This document shows positions 47,117-58,901 of a stretch of 64,000 bases of DNA, piece by piece. Origin of the DNA: Fomitopsis serialis (lineage: Eukaryota; Basidiomycota; Agaricomycetes; Polyporales; Fomitopsidaceae); NCBI RefSeq assembly GCF_022376445.1, contig NW_025954991.1, forward strand, positions 310,001-374,000, written 5' to 3'. The translations under genes and the position numbers were made by a program. The notes below the pieces were generated by a model. That model worked only from the letters and a program-made list of their open reading frames with translations. It made no database searches and was not told the origin of the DNA. Position 1 is the first letter of the stretch, and each line of letters starts with the position of its first letter.

Positions 47117-48641
47117 ATGTTCACCTCTGCGATACTGACTCTCAGTCTTGTGGCCGTATCTGCTAGGGCAGTGCCGCAGCCTGTGACTCCGGACGTGCAG
47201 CCGATCTCACTGTCTGCTCGCAAAGTGCCCAAGGGACATGTTTCGTCGCTCCGCAAGAGGGCTGGCGTCTCGGCCAATGTTGCTCTGGACGACTACTTCA
47301 ACGGGACCGATCTCCAGTGAGTTCCCTGGTAGAGCATTGTGCGCGATACTCAGTGTTCTTCCAGGTGGTACGGTGATATCCAGGGTTCGTCAAGTAGATG
47401 TCTATGACGAGTCACGACCAATGCAACTGACGGCTGCTGATTAGTAGGAACGCCACCACAAAACATCAGCGTGATATTCGACACCGGAAGCTTTACCCTC
47501 GAGGTGACTGGTAAGACTCCCTCTCTGTCTCATATCCGCAATCATTGACCTTGCACAGGTACGGAATGCGGCGAACCTTGTGCCAACCAGCCGAAGTTCG
47601 ATACCTCCCAGAGCTCGACGTACGTAGGTAGCGATGACGTGACAACGCTTTCCTTTAGCACTGGTATCGGTGTGGACACTTTGCAATCCGAGGACGAATA
47701 TGTTCTGTGGCTCCGCGCAGGCCACGACACGGTGTCAGTTGGAGGGTTCAGCACACCCGACGTTGCATTGAACACTATCATCAATCAAACGGAAGCCTTC
47801 GACGCCGACCCGATGGGCGGCATCCAAGGTGCGCTTCTCCCTCCATACGTTTACAGATTTCATGTGACATCGTCTGCGTTTGCAACAGGTATGGGGCCTG
47901 CGGCGATCGGCTTCTGGAAAGGACTTCAGGATCAGGGTATAAACGGTCAGTATTCTAAGACATAGCACATGTATGTTCCTGACTCTATAATGGACTCGGC
48001 AGCGCTCTTTGGACTGTACCTATCCCCGAAGTCGGTCGGGAACGCGGAACTTACGATCGGAGGAATTGACTCATCGAAGTACACCGGAGATCTGACTTAC
48101 GTTCCGATATCTCCCACCAGTGATGGGTCCTGGGAACTCGACTCTCCCGCCGTCTATGTCAATGGCCAGACGGTATCTGCCATCAACACGGAACGCACCT
48201 TCATCTTTGATAGCGGTACTCCAAACGTTTACTTCGATGACGCTGACGTCGTTGAGGTTGGTGACAGAGCTTCACATCCGAATGCCACGATGGCTGACGC
48301 ATCGAGTCGTGCAGGCCATCTATGCGTTGATCTCACCCGACATCAAGCCCTACGACACCGAGCCTGGTACTTACGGGATCGCATGCGACAAGATTGACCA
48401 GCTTCCTGCACAGATCGACTTCACGTTCATGGACACCTCTGGCACGCCGTTCAACCTGACGATCCCGAGCAGCGAATTCAACGTTGGGCCGTTCGAAGCT
48501 GAGCCGACGCTCTGCCAGACGATGATCAACGCTCTTGACGGCCTGGACTTGATCGGCGGGAGCCTGCTCAAGCAGTACTACAGCGTGTGGGACATCAGCA
48601 ACCAGCAGATGGCGTTTGCTAAGAGCAGTGAGTTTCCCTGA
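47117..48641 (+). CDS. secreted pepsin-like aspartic protease (A1 family), copy B
   Basis: Predicted 397 residues from seven exons: 47117-47316, 47365-47384, 47445-47510, 47559-47828, 47889-47945, 48003-48256 and 48315-48641. All internal exons have the same lengths as in copy A. The signal peptide is MFTSAILTLSLVAVSARA, and a propeptide ends near KRAGVS. The catalytic aspartates are D86 (IFDTGS) and D274 (IFDSGT). Differences from copy A are scattered substitutions, one extra codon in exon 1 and a shorter C-terminus, where the frame ends just after AKSS. Both copies appear functional. They lie tail-outward on either side of MAU2 and the tetraspanin. Confidence 0.92.
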
Positions 48642-50063
48642 CCCTATGGATGCACGAAGTTGTATTGATGGGGCATGGGTTCAGCTTCAGCCGAGTGACA
48701 TGGGGCTTTACCATCTCGCGTCATAGCTCAGTATTTGACGTATATTTAATCAATTGGACTTCGTATTGAAGCCTCCCCATATCATCCCCAGTGATGCTAT
48801 CCAAGGCTGGCCTGATTTTTCTCGTCAACCATAGTAGCATAAGTGGGGAGTTCCGTAAAGGGGGAAACCTGCAGAGCTGTTGAGTGAAGCAGGCCAAAAT
48901 AACCGATGACCACTGCTGTTCCTGGCAGTGTGACTTGGATGTACATACACATGAAAGCATCCTTCTCTGTCGCGCTGCATCCTCTGATTCGGGGAGCACC
49001 GCAGACGTCTTTACTGGTACTTACGCCGATGGATTGACTTTTCGCCTGAGTGCGGTAGTGCCCATTTTCGACGGCTTCGAGAGCGTAAGTTTGTTGTTTG
49101 TATCTGTTGTCCAAAGGCTTCGACGCCCATTTCCATATTTGTGATCTCCTCTTGGCGCTTATGCACTCTCGCCGAACCAAGCATCGATGTAGTCTTGCCA
49201 GAGTCTCGCTTTGATCCAGAAACACTGACCAGTGCGTAACTTTCACGCCGTATGGCCACGAAGAGGTAATCGCAGTTCAGCCTATCGATGACCTACCGTG
49301 ATGTCCGGCGTCACCTAGAATCGCTGTTGGCTGGCACTAGGACGTACTAGTCGTGTACAGTGTCCAGGGCCAATGGGCTGCAAGTTTTGTCAAGTGCTTG
49401 AGACGAGATGAATCTCAGGCTTTGAATCAAATTCTGTGCAGCATTGACCATTGGCCACGGAGTCGCTCTGTAGCCTGGGCGCAAATTACGAGGTGCGTAT
49501 ATCATACTGGTATTCGAATACACCTGCGCCATGATGCCACTCACCCTCGAGACGCTATAAATCGGTCTTTTCTGCCCACCATGATATGATGCTGACTTCG
49601 TTGCTTGCGAGATGAGTGACGCTTTTGCGTTTATAGCCGGTATTCGGCATGCTTTGTCGCGGCCAAAGAGTAACGTTCCGGCAGGTCCTGGCTATGAGTT
49701 GGACTGACCCCTATTTCAGCGCCATCGGTGCAGGTTGCTTAGCGACAGTTCTAAGCTCGATACCAAGCGCAGCAATTCCCAAATCTGCTCGGACTTGGTG
49801 GCACGCCGCGGCGACGCTTCGGTGGCCACTGCCACTCGTGCCACTTGCTTTGTACCATTCATCCACCGATCGGACTATGAAATCCAATCCATTGTGCGTC
49901 GCGTTTAGCACATGAAACAAAGGGCCACACGTTCATGGTACGGTATAAATTGACTTGGTTCGATGTGGTGCCCGTCTACCGCCCGCGCCCGATCCGCGTA
50001 CCTGCCACACTACCCACTCCCTGTCCACTCACACCTATCTTCAACGCCCTCATTATCTCCAAC
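48642..50063. other. 1.4 kb intergenic
   Basis: A short frame at about 49612-49707 beginning MSDAFAFIAGIRHAL is too short and unlike anything I recognise. It lacks a C-terminal CaaX box, so it is not a pheromone precursor. A TATA box sits at 49944-49949. Confidence 0.4.
49944..49949 (+). promoter_or_regulatory. TATA box of the homeodomain gene
   Basis: TATAAA lies about 115 bp upstream of the chosen ATG at 50064, and about 45 bp upstream of a likely transcription start in the pyrimidine-rich stretch that follows. Confidence 0.45.
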
Positions 50064-51209
50064 ATGCTCTCAGCTGTCTCTTCCTGGGGGCCCCATCCTG
50101 CACTCCGGCCCCCTCAACAGGACGCACAATCATCACACTACGCCAGCCCGCCGCCCGCCGCACTCTTTCGGCCACTCGCGGAACAAGATGCAATCGAGGC
50201 TTTGCTGTCGATGGCAAGCTCTTCTGCACCTCCGAGACCGGCCATCGCGGCTCTTGAACATGCCGGCCCGTCTCAGGCGTTGAACACCGCTCGACAAGCG
50301 CAAGAACCGGCGGCTGATCTAGAGCTCGACAACGCCGCGGGACCTATCGCTGGACCGTCCTGTGAGCGCGCCCCCGCAGGATCGACGGTGCGCCCAACTA
50401 CCGGCACCCAGACCACAGACGCAGCAGAACGGCCCCCCAGTTCGCCCGCTGCACGCACGGATACCGGCACGCGGTGCGATTCCCCTTCAGCAGGTGGACC
50501 GGTGCGGCGTTCTCGGAAGGGGAAGGAAAGGGCGGCAGCTTCTCCCTTGCGGCGACCCGCCCCGGACACGGACGAGTTCTCTGAGGAGGTGAAGGGTAGT
50601 GGTCTTACGGGCCGCGCGATGCGCAAGTACTACATCGAGGAGGCAAAGTGGATCGGGAAGGACAAAGAGACGGGCGAATATTTGCCCGAGACCTCAGGCC
50701 ACAAGTGTCCCGCGACTGCATACCAGAACCACATCTTGACTTGGATATTCGACAACGTCACCCCCTATCCCGAGGACTTTTGGAGAGCGCTATTGGCCGT
50801 CAAGTTGAGATAGTAAGTTTGTAATGCATTTTGCCGACGCCGGCTTTCACACTGATGAATTCGTAGCAACTACGGCAAGGTCTACAACTGGTTCACTAAC
50901 CAGCGGCAAAAAGTGAACAAACAACGAAAGGAAAACGGAACGCCAGCTCCTTACGACCTCGAAGTAGTCTGGCTTACCGGTAGACGGAAGCAGCGAATAC
51001 GAAGCTGTGCCATTAAAGAGGGCGAGCAGTGGACAGATGGGAAGTTCCTCGCCACCATCAAAACGTTGATCGCCGACCGACAGCGTCAGTTCGAGGAGGA
51101 AGTGGCGAATCACCTTGCCAGGTTTGCTGCCGGGAGCAATGTTGACGACTCCACCGCAGACGATGAGCAGAGCTCCGGTGAGGGCGACGATGACATGGAG
51201 GTGGAGTGA
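50064..51209 (+). CDS. homeodomain-like transcription factor
   Basis: Predicted 363 residues from two exons (50064-50812, 50867-51209). The first 200 residues are a low-complexity Pro/Ala/Ser-rich region with a basic patch (RRSRKGKERAA). A homeodomain-like fold follows at about 205-268: HILTWIFDNVTPYPEDFWRAL, then the recognition helix YGKVYNWFTNQRQKVNK (W258, F259, N261, R263). The single intron splits the codon for Y250 just ahead of that helix. The C-terminus has a coiled segment and an acidic tail (DDEQSSGEGDDDMEVE). WFxNxRxK is the homeobox signature. No second HD gene or MAT-A flanking gene is nearby, so a mating-type role is not supported. An upstream in-frame start would add an N-terminus with no family support. 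Confidence 0.75.
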
Positions 51210-51580
51210 CCGCCTGTCCGTGGGGACGGTGACGAGGGCGACCTTCGACGGATATCTGCACGCGTGTGATACCCCTTGTAGACAGCACAATGCATGTCGT
51301 CTACAGTATGTCGCCATCACTTTCAGGCAGCGAAAACCCTGAGTGTAAGGCAGGGCTTGCAACGCACATTGAGTATGACTCGGAGACGAAGCCGATGCTT
51401 CATGCATCATGTGAAATGGTACGTGGGCGGACGGGTAGTAGGTTACTATACAGTTCAACCGCCCTAATTCACAGTACAGAATACAAATGCGCCATATTCA
51501 TCCATATCCGAAGGGGCCTGGCTAGAGATACACTTTCCAAGTAATGAAACCGAGACGCAGGTGCTGGGCGTCGGGTTCCA
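51210..51580. other. convergent spacer
   Basis: It lies between the homeodomain stop and the stop of the first FMN-binding gene. Nothing recognisable. Confidence 0.4.
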
Positions 51581-52341
51581 TCACGGCACTATGATTTCTT
51601 CCTTCCACTCCTCTCCACTCCTCGTAAACCGCGTCCTCTGGTTCGGCTTCTCAGCCAGCTGCACCCAATCGACCTCGAGCGCCTCAATGAGAACAAGAGC
51701 GAAGTTGCGCAGGGCTTGCTGTTGGTTGCGCTTATCTTCCTCTGTCTCCGCCTCTCTGAGCTTCGGCACGGTCTGCGGCCACTTCTTCGCTTCGTCGTAA
51801 GACTGCATGGTGCTTCCGGGCGGTGGACGGCACCAGCTGGCCTTCATATGCGCGCTCATGCTGTCGAACACGTCGAGACGGCTCTTCTCCCAGTCGAAGT
51901 CCTGCTCGTCCATGCGATCGAATGCCAGAGATGGCTCCCGGGAGCCACTCCCAGAATCTAGCTTCGCATCTGGAGATGGCACGACGCGGACGGGACCATA
52001 GATGCGGAATTGGTCCTGAGAACCTCCCATCCACCACGTAATCTCGACGCGTGGGTGGCCGCGAAGTTGCGATACTTTTGGCGTCCGCACGTCCGTAGTG
52101 GTCAAGAGAACTGGGAGATGAGGGCATCCTTCCGGATGCAGGATGTCGCGATGTACGACCGTCCGCGAGCGAGGATCTTGGTTCGCATCAACAGTTGCGA
52201 GCTGATAAACTGGGATAGATTGACGTGATTGGTACTTGTACTCCGATACCTGAAGGCGAGGGCCGTACCGTTCTGTTGTTTATTCTCTGGGAGGCTGAGT
52301 GCCTTCGTGAGAGCTGCCTTCCAGCGAGGAGTTGTAGCCAT
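51581..52341 (-). CDS. Alr4036-type FMN-binding (pyridoxamine-oxidase-like) protein, paralogue 1
   Basis: Predicted 233 residues from two exons (52269-52341, 51581-52209; intron with GTACGG donor). The N-terminus MATTPRWKAALTKALSLPENK is shared by three genes here. The split-barrel core includes YQLATVDANQDPRSRTVVHRD, where the family binds FMN phosphate, then HPRVEITWWMGGSQDQFRIYG, and the C-terminal block ALEVDWVQLAEKPNQRT. Members resemble pyridoxamine 5'-phosphate oxidase, but their true substrates are largely unknown. The highly conserved PPPGS turn (WCRPPPGS) is present. No lesions. Confidence 0.85.
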
Positions 52342-53045
52342 CGGGGTGCGTCTTGTAGGCGGGTGGGGGATGAAGATAAGTTCAAAGTAGTGTCGACGAT
52401 GATCGAACGAACTACGAACCTACGTCGCTCTTCCTAATTTGGTTGGCAGCGGCAGCGGCAGCGGCGAAAGCCGAACGTACCACACCAGCGCTTGAGGCTC
52501 CTCTACCTCTCACTTCGCCAGGTTCGCAAACCCATTCCTTACCTACTATTCCTCCGCCGAGTCTATATATTGGGCTCAATATTCCGACATGTTTGACCCA
52601 GCGCGCTGCATGGTACCCTCTGACCACTTGACTTTTGACAGTGTATTACTCGCATACCTCTGGCGATATGATGAGGTGGCCCTGGCTCTCAGGATCTCGG
52701 GCTGCAGCATTCCTTGAGATTCACGGTACGTCTCGTTGTCAGATGCACCAATTTCTTCCCTGATGGATACATACAGCCCGCTTACTGTTACAGGCCCAGT
52801 AGCTGTGTGCGCTGCTACGACGTGCCGGCTCTGGCATCAGGTGGTCCTTCGACACGAACTCACGTCACATCTGTCATGAGTCGTCTTCGAATGATTGGAT
52901 GCTTGAAGACTTTGACTTCAGCTATCTCACGATATGTTTCAATTTTGCTCTCACGATTACAACTGATATACGTGTGCCTCTGAGTGACTCCAGTGTGCTT
53001 CCCAAGCTTCTTGCTTCTGCCTTCGCAAACTCGGGATCACATTTC
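52342..53045. other. intergenic, unclear
   Basis: It includes a short (GGCAGC)3 run at 52445-52462. A few short frames flank candidate splice sites near 52730 and 52790, but I could not join them into a recognisable gene. It may contain the 5' end of the DUF6533 gene if that starts upstream of the ATG used here. Confidence 0.35.
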
Positions 53046-54950
53046 ATGTTGTCGGCGAGCCTGTCCATAGTTTTTATTCCTGCTGCTGCACTCCCGGACT
53101 ATGAGGGCGGTTTTCGGGCTCGTTGCCTTGCGCTTTCAGGATTCGTCTGGCTTGTATACGACCACTGCCTCACATTCGAACAAGAGGCTAGTACCGTTCA
53201 GCAAGCCGTTACCGCTTTTGATTGATGGTGCGGGCAACAGGTAAAGTATTTCTGGGCAGGACCCTTCTCGACGTCAAAACTACTATTTTTATGGGTGAGT
53301 ATGCTACTGCTCTGGCATTTGACCCCACTATTGACCACTAGATAGAACCGATATTTCTCGCCAGTAGTGCTTATGTGAGTAATGCTATTTGTGCTGTGCA
53401 CGTTCTCTCCTTGACTGAACGCGCATTGAACAGACTGGGCCTGGCATGTGAGTCACGTCGCAGAGGTATCTCCTCACGTTCTGAGACTTTGTCCAGGTCT
53501 TTTCGGAACGGACTTATCGGATGAGGTGCGTCAACAAGTCCAGCTAATGAGATTTACCTGCTTCTGACACTGTGGATGATCAGTTGTAAGCATTTCAACG
53601 GAATCCCCACTGTGAGGCGTGACGTGGTCTCATTAACACCCTCCAGTTGCTCCCGTGCACTTCGAACAGTGTTTGTGACTGACTACATTGGCATTACTGT
53701 CGTACAAGGTTCATCTCTCTTACTGTCATCGTAGTTGTATTCATTGACAATTGTCGCAGCAATAATTGTCATGAGGGTGTGGTATATACTGTCTGGGAGG
53801 CTCGTTGCTCGAATAGTCGTCCTGGGCATATTCGTGGCTTCTATCGTGATTTCCGCTAGGAACTTCGCCACCATCTTTCATTCTGTCGGCTACGTGTACC
53901 CTGTTCCTCTACCACTCGGAGGATGTCCTGCACCGCCTATCGTCGAAGTCTGGACCATATTTCTTCCTTATCTGGTCACGCAATCCATCCTCTTCGTCGC
54001 TACTATGTTGCCGGCCTTTCACCTCCACAGACAAGGGAGACACTCGCAAGTAATGAGCCGACTAGTCAGAGAGTACGTCACATTCTTACGGGTTTTTTCT
54101 GAACAATCTTACATTGCTTTGCAGTGGCGGTGTATTCTATTTCGCATTTTTCGGTACATCTGAATCCACCTTAGTCATTTGTCTCACTTCCATGACTGAT
54201 ATCGTGCGTTTTGAAGTTGCTGCCGTATTTACTACTATTGGGTCCATCCAGAAGGGGAACATGTCGGTGCGTGATTTGGCTCCTTTTCCCAACGTCTCTG
54301 ACCCGCCTCAGCTCCTATACACTGCCGTATTCTCAAAGTGAGCCCATGTCTCCTTCCGGCTTTGTATGAACGCGCTGATGCATACGCGCCAAAGCTTTCT
54401 GCTCGCCGTCTCCTCAGTCTCCGTATCTCGACTCATCTTAAGCATTCGCTCGCTCGCATCGCAACTATCCATCGACCCAGATACTCTTCTCAGCACAGCA
54501 GAGCTCAGTCGCATCTCGTGGAAGAGGGGCGCCCGTGATGGCGAGATCATCGTCGACATCAATACCGTTGAGGACTCGTACGACATGGGCGACATCGAAA
54601 ATGTAGTCAGGCCGAACACGCCTGGGTTCTACACGACCCAGGTAGGTGTGTACGACGACATCCCGATACCTGGCAGCGCTGCCAGGGCAAGATCATTCAG
54701 GGTCACTCATTTCGGTGAGTGTTGCGTTGTTAACGTTCCGGAGCTTACCGTTGACGTGCTGTCTGTGCGACTTTCGAACAGTCAAAACGGTGTGATCAAC
54801 GTTGTGTCCCCGATGGTCGGAGACACTCTGGTGTATGACGATGTCAATCTGGCAGATGTACGCTGTTCCGTATGTCCGCCGAATGTATGCAAGACTGCCA
54901 GCAACTACGAGACTATGCATTGGTGTTTCACTGCATCTGATGCGGCCTAA
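53046..54950 (+). CDS. DUF6533-type multi-pass membrane protein
   Basis: A seven-helix-like integral membrane protein family common in mushrooms, function unknown. The N-terminal signature reads LVYDHCLTFEQE|VKYFWAGPFSTSKLLFLW|NRYFSPVVLM across exons. Then come the membrane segments (LYSLTIVAAIIVMRVWYIL, FVASIVISARNF, FLPYLVTQSILFVATMLPAFH), the GGVFYFAFF segment and NFLLAVSSVSVSRLILSIRSLA. The cytosolic tail LSRISWKRGARDGEIIVDI is typical. About ten short introns are needed. The first appears to be a GC-AG intron (GAG|GCTAGT at about 53188 to CAACAG at 53240). The start at 53046 and the C-terminus after about 54716 are uncertain, because an intron with GTGAGT near 54717 may trim the end. Middle exon borders between 53430 and 53640 are tentative. 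Confidence 0.75.
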
Positions 54951-55754
54951 CCTCCGTTGTTTAGATTTGTTCGGTCCAAAGTCACACGTTTCTTTGATGA
55001 TGGCGGTGATGGCAAACTTGGATCATTCTGATTTTGCCACCCCGGGGCAAGGGCTGTGCCGGTACTGCGCTCAGTGCGGGGTCAGTACCAAGGCATTAGT
55101 AATAGCCGCAAGTCAACAAGGGCCCTGACAGAATAGAGCCTCGTTTCCTCCGAGATTGCACCACCTCTGCACTGAGTACATACACACGGCAGGAGACTCC
55201 GAACGGCTCCGAACTCATTGTCGAGATCCTTGCATCGCAAGGTACTCACGGCCGGTCACACACAGGGCGGCGCAACCTGGAGTCTGGACAGCATTTGGCC
55301 TTCCCGCCCCAGTGGCGACAGAGAGGTGTATGCGTAACCCCGACGCCCTTCTGCCGATGGTTTTCTGCGTTGCGGGAATCTCTGACCCTGTTTCTCCGTG
55401 TGTCCGCTGTGAAATGGAACTCGGAGACGTTTGCTGAATGATAATTGCTAGGTCCATCGCTTGTACACCACACAAGGTGCATACATACACCATGCTACTG
55501 CATCGATGCGACAGAAATCATCTCGCACTAGTTATACTTGAGTTACATGTATCAACGGCGACTGACCTTCGCAGAGCAAGCGGTCACAGGTGCGTAGTCT
55601 TGGCAGTGAGGTCCAATAGATTGGACCGTACGTCCGCTCTCATGGAGGTAGGTTTACATCACAATTTTCCCCACTGTGCAACTCTGACGTCTCAGAGTAC
55701 AGTCTAGTACAGTTGTCCCTTCGTACGTATAGCGTCTATCAACCAGCTTACAAG
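54951..55754. other. intergenic
   Basis: No recognisable gene, repeat or RNA between the DUF6533 gene and the second FMN-binding paralogue. Confidence 0.4.
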
Positions 55755-56520
55755 TTACGGTACAACCGGCCATTCCTCCCATGCGTCGCCGTGTCGCCTG
55801 AACTTCGTCCTCTGATGAGGCTTTAGCGCAAGCTCGCACCAGTCGACTTCGAATGCTTCGACAAGGAGCAGAGCGTAATTCCGCAGTCCTTCCTCCTGAT
55901 TACGCCGGTCCACATCGTCTTTCGCCTGCCCCAGCTTTGGCACGGCCTGAACCCAATCCTTGGCCGTCTCGTACGACGGGATGCGCGTTCCGGGCGGGGG
56001 ACGATTGAAGCTCGCCCGGGACCCATCGTCATCGCCCTCGCTGTAGAGCTCCCGAATCTTCTTCTGCCAGTCATACCCCTGCTTGTCTAGCGTATCCAAT
56101 GCTAGGGTTTCTTCTTGGATGGGTCCAGCAGGCCCCAGGTCGACGTCGGGCGAAGTGATAACGCGCGCGACACCAGTGAATCGGTACTGCTCGCTCGAGC
56201 CGCGGAACCACCAGACGAACTCCACGCGAGGGTGCTTCCGCAACTGGGGAGCCTTCTCCATTCGCACGTCCGTAGAAAACACGAACACGGGCAAGTTGGG
56301 GAAGCCCTCGGGGTGCAGGATTCCTTTGGATCCGACTGTGCGGACGCGCGGGACATCGCCGTCATCCAGAGTAGCCATCTGGACCCCTAGGACGGCCGAT
56401 CAGCGAGGTTTACTTGCGCGAGGAGAGTTTGATCTCACCACCGTTATACTCCTTGTTGTTCTCTGGCAGGCTCAGAGAGCGCGTAAGGGCAGTCTGCCAT
56501 CGTGGGGATCCTGGCGCCAT
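55755..56520 (-). CDS. Alr4036-type FMN-binding protein, paralogue 2
   Basis: Predicted 236 residues from two exons (56442-56520, 55755-56386), with the intron at the same place as in paralogues 1 and 3. It starts MAPGSPRWQTALTRSLSLPEN. The core reads VQMATLDDGDVPRVRTVGSKG, HPRVEFVWWFRGSSEQYRFTG, FNRPPPGTRIPSYE and AFEVDWCELALKPHQRTKF. It contains a more acidic insert (EGDDDGS) than its paralogues. Predicted soluble flavin-binding split barrel; substrate unknown. The GVQMA segment replaces the VYQLA of paralogue 1, so the cofactor edge differs slightly. Confidence 0.85.
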
Positions 56521-57342
56521 AGTGATATCGAGTGACTTTCTGCGAGTGGGATGTCGTCTTCGTAGGAGGGCGCGGACTCGGAGGTGGTAGTTCATGCCGA
56601 TGGGCGCGATGGCTTTTAAACCAGTCTCGCGTACAACTGAGGATTACCCGACGTGCTAACAGGGTACAGGAAATGGCCGAAACAAGTTCGGCCCGGATCT
56701 TGAGAAGCGGATTCTATGCTGCCAGTCAACTGTAATTGGAACGTCTCGTAGGCCCATCAAAACATAGGAAGCCGGCGGCCTACGTAGCCTCAGGCATGTA
56801 AGTAAGTACTGGTGCTACTGCGCACTCGGCCGGTTGCTGGACTTGGATATGGATTCTTTTCTGGCTTCCTTACGTGAACCTCTACTTCCGTGGCTGCGAC
56901 CGTTTGACCGACACTACTCACCTTTTGACCAACGAATTAGTGCCAGCACCGAATCACAGTCCATTTGCGCCCTACAGTAATCAGCGATATTGTGCTACAC
57001 TCGTCAGTGCCTTGGACGTGCCATTAAATCAACCGGACTGTAAGACAGGCCGAGACTTACAATCATTCTGCAAGTCCCCACAGAACGCCTCGCAGACATG
57101 ATGAACCATAAGTATGAGATGAAGCTCACATCGACTTCATGATCATCCAAATGGCCACGCTCGTTGTCTGGGTCACTCGTTCTGCCGTCAAGCATCAAAT
57201 CTGCTTAACTTATTGGTAGCATATGCGTAGAGCTCAGCATTTCAGAATCTTCAACGGTACAGCTTGACCTATCCGATGAGTGCCCTGTTGACTACACTCA
57301 ACCAAGGTGTTGGCACATACCGCATTCCATACAAGACCTCAA
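56521..57342. other. intergenic
   Basis: Spacer between FMN-binding paralogues 2 and 3. Nothing recognisable. Confidence 0.4.
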
Positions 57343-58098
57343 TCAGGGTACAGCAACGTACTCTGACCACTCCTCTCCCTTCCTGATGAACTTCGTCCTC
57401 CGATTGGGCTTCTCCTTCAGCTGCAGCCAGTCCACCTCCACGGGCTCGATGAACATGAGCGCGAAGTTGCGCAAACCCCTCTCATAGGCGTGTTTCTCCT
57501 CCTCGTTCTGCGCGTCGGTGAGTTTGGGAACTACTCCAGCCCAGCTCTTCCCCACGTCGTAGTTCTCGATGATGCTCCCTGGCGGCGGACGAGCAAAGCC
57601 CGCCCTCAAGAATGGCGGCTGCCCGTCGTACGCTTCCTGACGCTTCTTCTCCCAATCGAATCCCTGCCCGTCTAACTTGTCAAAGGTAGATGATGACAAC
57701 TTCGTGGGTTGCACGGGTAGTTGAGCGTCAGGAGGAGGGACTAGTCGCACGAGGCCAGAGAGGCGGAACTGCTCCATCGATCCCGATAACCACCAGATGA
57801 GCTCGACGTGCGGGTTTGCGAGGATCTGTGCGACCTTGGCGGTCCTGATGTCCGTCGCACTCATTAGGAGGGGTAGGTGAGGAGAGTCCTCGGGCTCAAT
57901 GAATCCGCGGTGTCCGATGGTGCGGACGTGTGGGCTGCCGTTCGCATCCACCGATGCGAGCTGATACACTGTGCAATCATCAGCGACCCATGGCACATAC
58001 GCAGCGCATGTCAATTTGTACGCACTTATCTGGCCTTTGTTCTCGGGAAGCCCGAGGGCCGTCGTGAGTGCGGCGAACCAGCGAGGAGCTGACACCAT
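57343..58098 (-). CDS. Alr4036-type FMN-binding protein, paralogue 3
   Basis: Predicted 232 residues from two exons (58026-58098, 57343-57968). The start at 58098 is chosen because MVSAPRWFAALTTALGLPENK aligns with the starts of paralogues 1 and 2; an upstream in-frame ATG would add 26 or more residues. The core reads YQLASVDANGSPHVRTIGHRG, NPHVELIWWLSGSMEQFRLSG, ARPPPGSIIENYD and PVEVDWLQLKEKPNRRTKF. The 57-bp intron is a multiple of three without a stop, so an unspliced transcript would still be translatable with 19 extra residues next to the predicted FMN site. The function is inferred from the family only. Confidence 0.87.
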   Translation of the reverse strand: MVSAPRWFAALTTALGLPENKGQISAYKLTCAAYVPWVADDCTVYQLASVDANGSPHVRTIGHRGFIEPEDSPHLPLLMSATDIRTAKVAQILANPHVELIWWLSGSMEQFRLSGLVRLVPPPDAQLPVQPTKLSSSTFDKLDGQGFDWEKKRQEAYDGQPPFLRAGFARPPPGSIIENYDVGKSWAGVVPKLTDAQNEEEKHAYERGLRNFALMFIEPVEVDWLQLKEKPNRRTKFIRKGEEWSEYVAVP

Positions 58099-58901
58099 GG
58101 GGCCGAGCGGTAGAGGTGGTTCAATAGGACGTACGACTGAAGGGACCAGCATCGCAGTTCGCCTTTTATCCTCCCATCGACGGACATATGACATGCGTCA
58201 AGCACGCAAGAGCAGTCTAGATAGTGCTGAGCCCAGTCTCGTGTCCACCGAGGCCATCCGCGATTCGAGCGGTCGGCGCTCGACGCCGAGTCGACGGAAA
58301 GTACAACGCCTTTGATATCCCAAGCTGAACACTCCAGGACCCGGGTGTAGCTGCAGTACAAGCAAGTACGAGTGTCGGTCGGACACTGTGTCCTGAACCA
58401 GTAGGCTGCATTGCAGTCGTGCGCGTGAGCACTGAGCAGAGGCTGCGGTCGTACTACCCACAGCGCTAGGAATGAGCACTCACGATATCCATCGGCCATT
58501 CACGCACTGCTGACCGTCAATCTGAATTCTCCTTACAAGAGGCTCAGCCGCTGTGTGCCCCGTCGCCTAGTCGAGTTGCTGCGGTGGTCGCGATCGTGCA
58601 TGTCAGAAGCTGAAGCAAATCGTGCGCAAGCGCCTGGCTGCGTCCTTCCTCTCCACGCACTCTCGATGCATTCGGTCGCCAGCAACCCGATTTGCCAAAA
58701 AGTGCTCAATATCATCGCTGCAGTAAATATTTCGCAGTCGCTAAGGCCGGAAGAAAGACATCGCCATTGAAACTCGAGAAAGAGGAGCAAGCACACCAAA
58801 ATTGACTCGATCGACGACCCGCCCTGCACAAGTTGGACCGGGTCATGCTCTTGCTTGCTCTTTTCAGTCGACGCAACCACTTTCCTCCCTTCCTCCTAAC
58901 C
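58099..58901. other. divergent intergenic region
   Basis: It lies between the third FMN-binding gene and DUS2, on opposite strands. Only short frames without recognisable domains. Confidence 0.4.

Noticed and set aside
49612..49707. Short frame beginning MSDAFAF as a pheromone precursor
   Set aside because: It has no C-terminal CaaX box and no receptor gene nearby.
50064..51209. MAT-A mating-type homeodomain locus
   Set aside because: Only one homeodomain gene is present, with no divergent HD partner and no mitochondrial intermediate peptidase or beta-flanking gene nearby.
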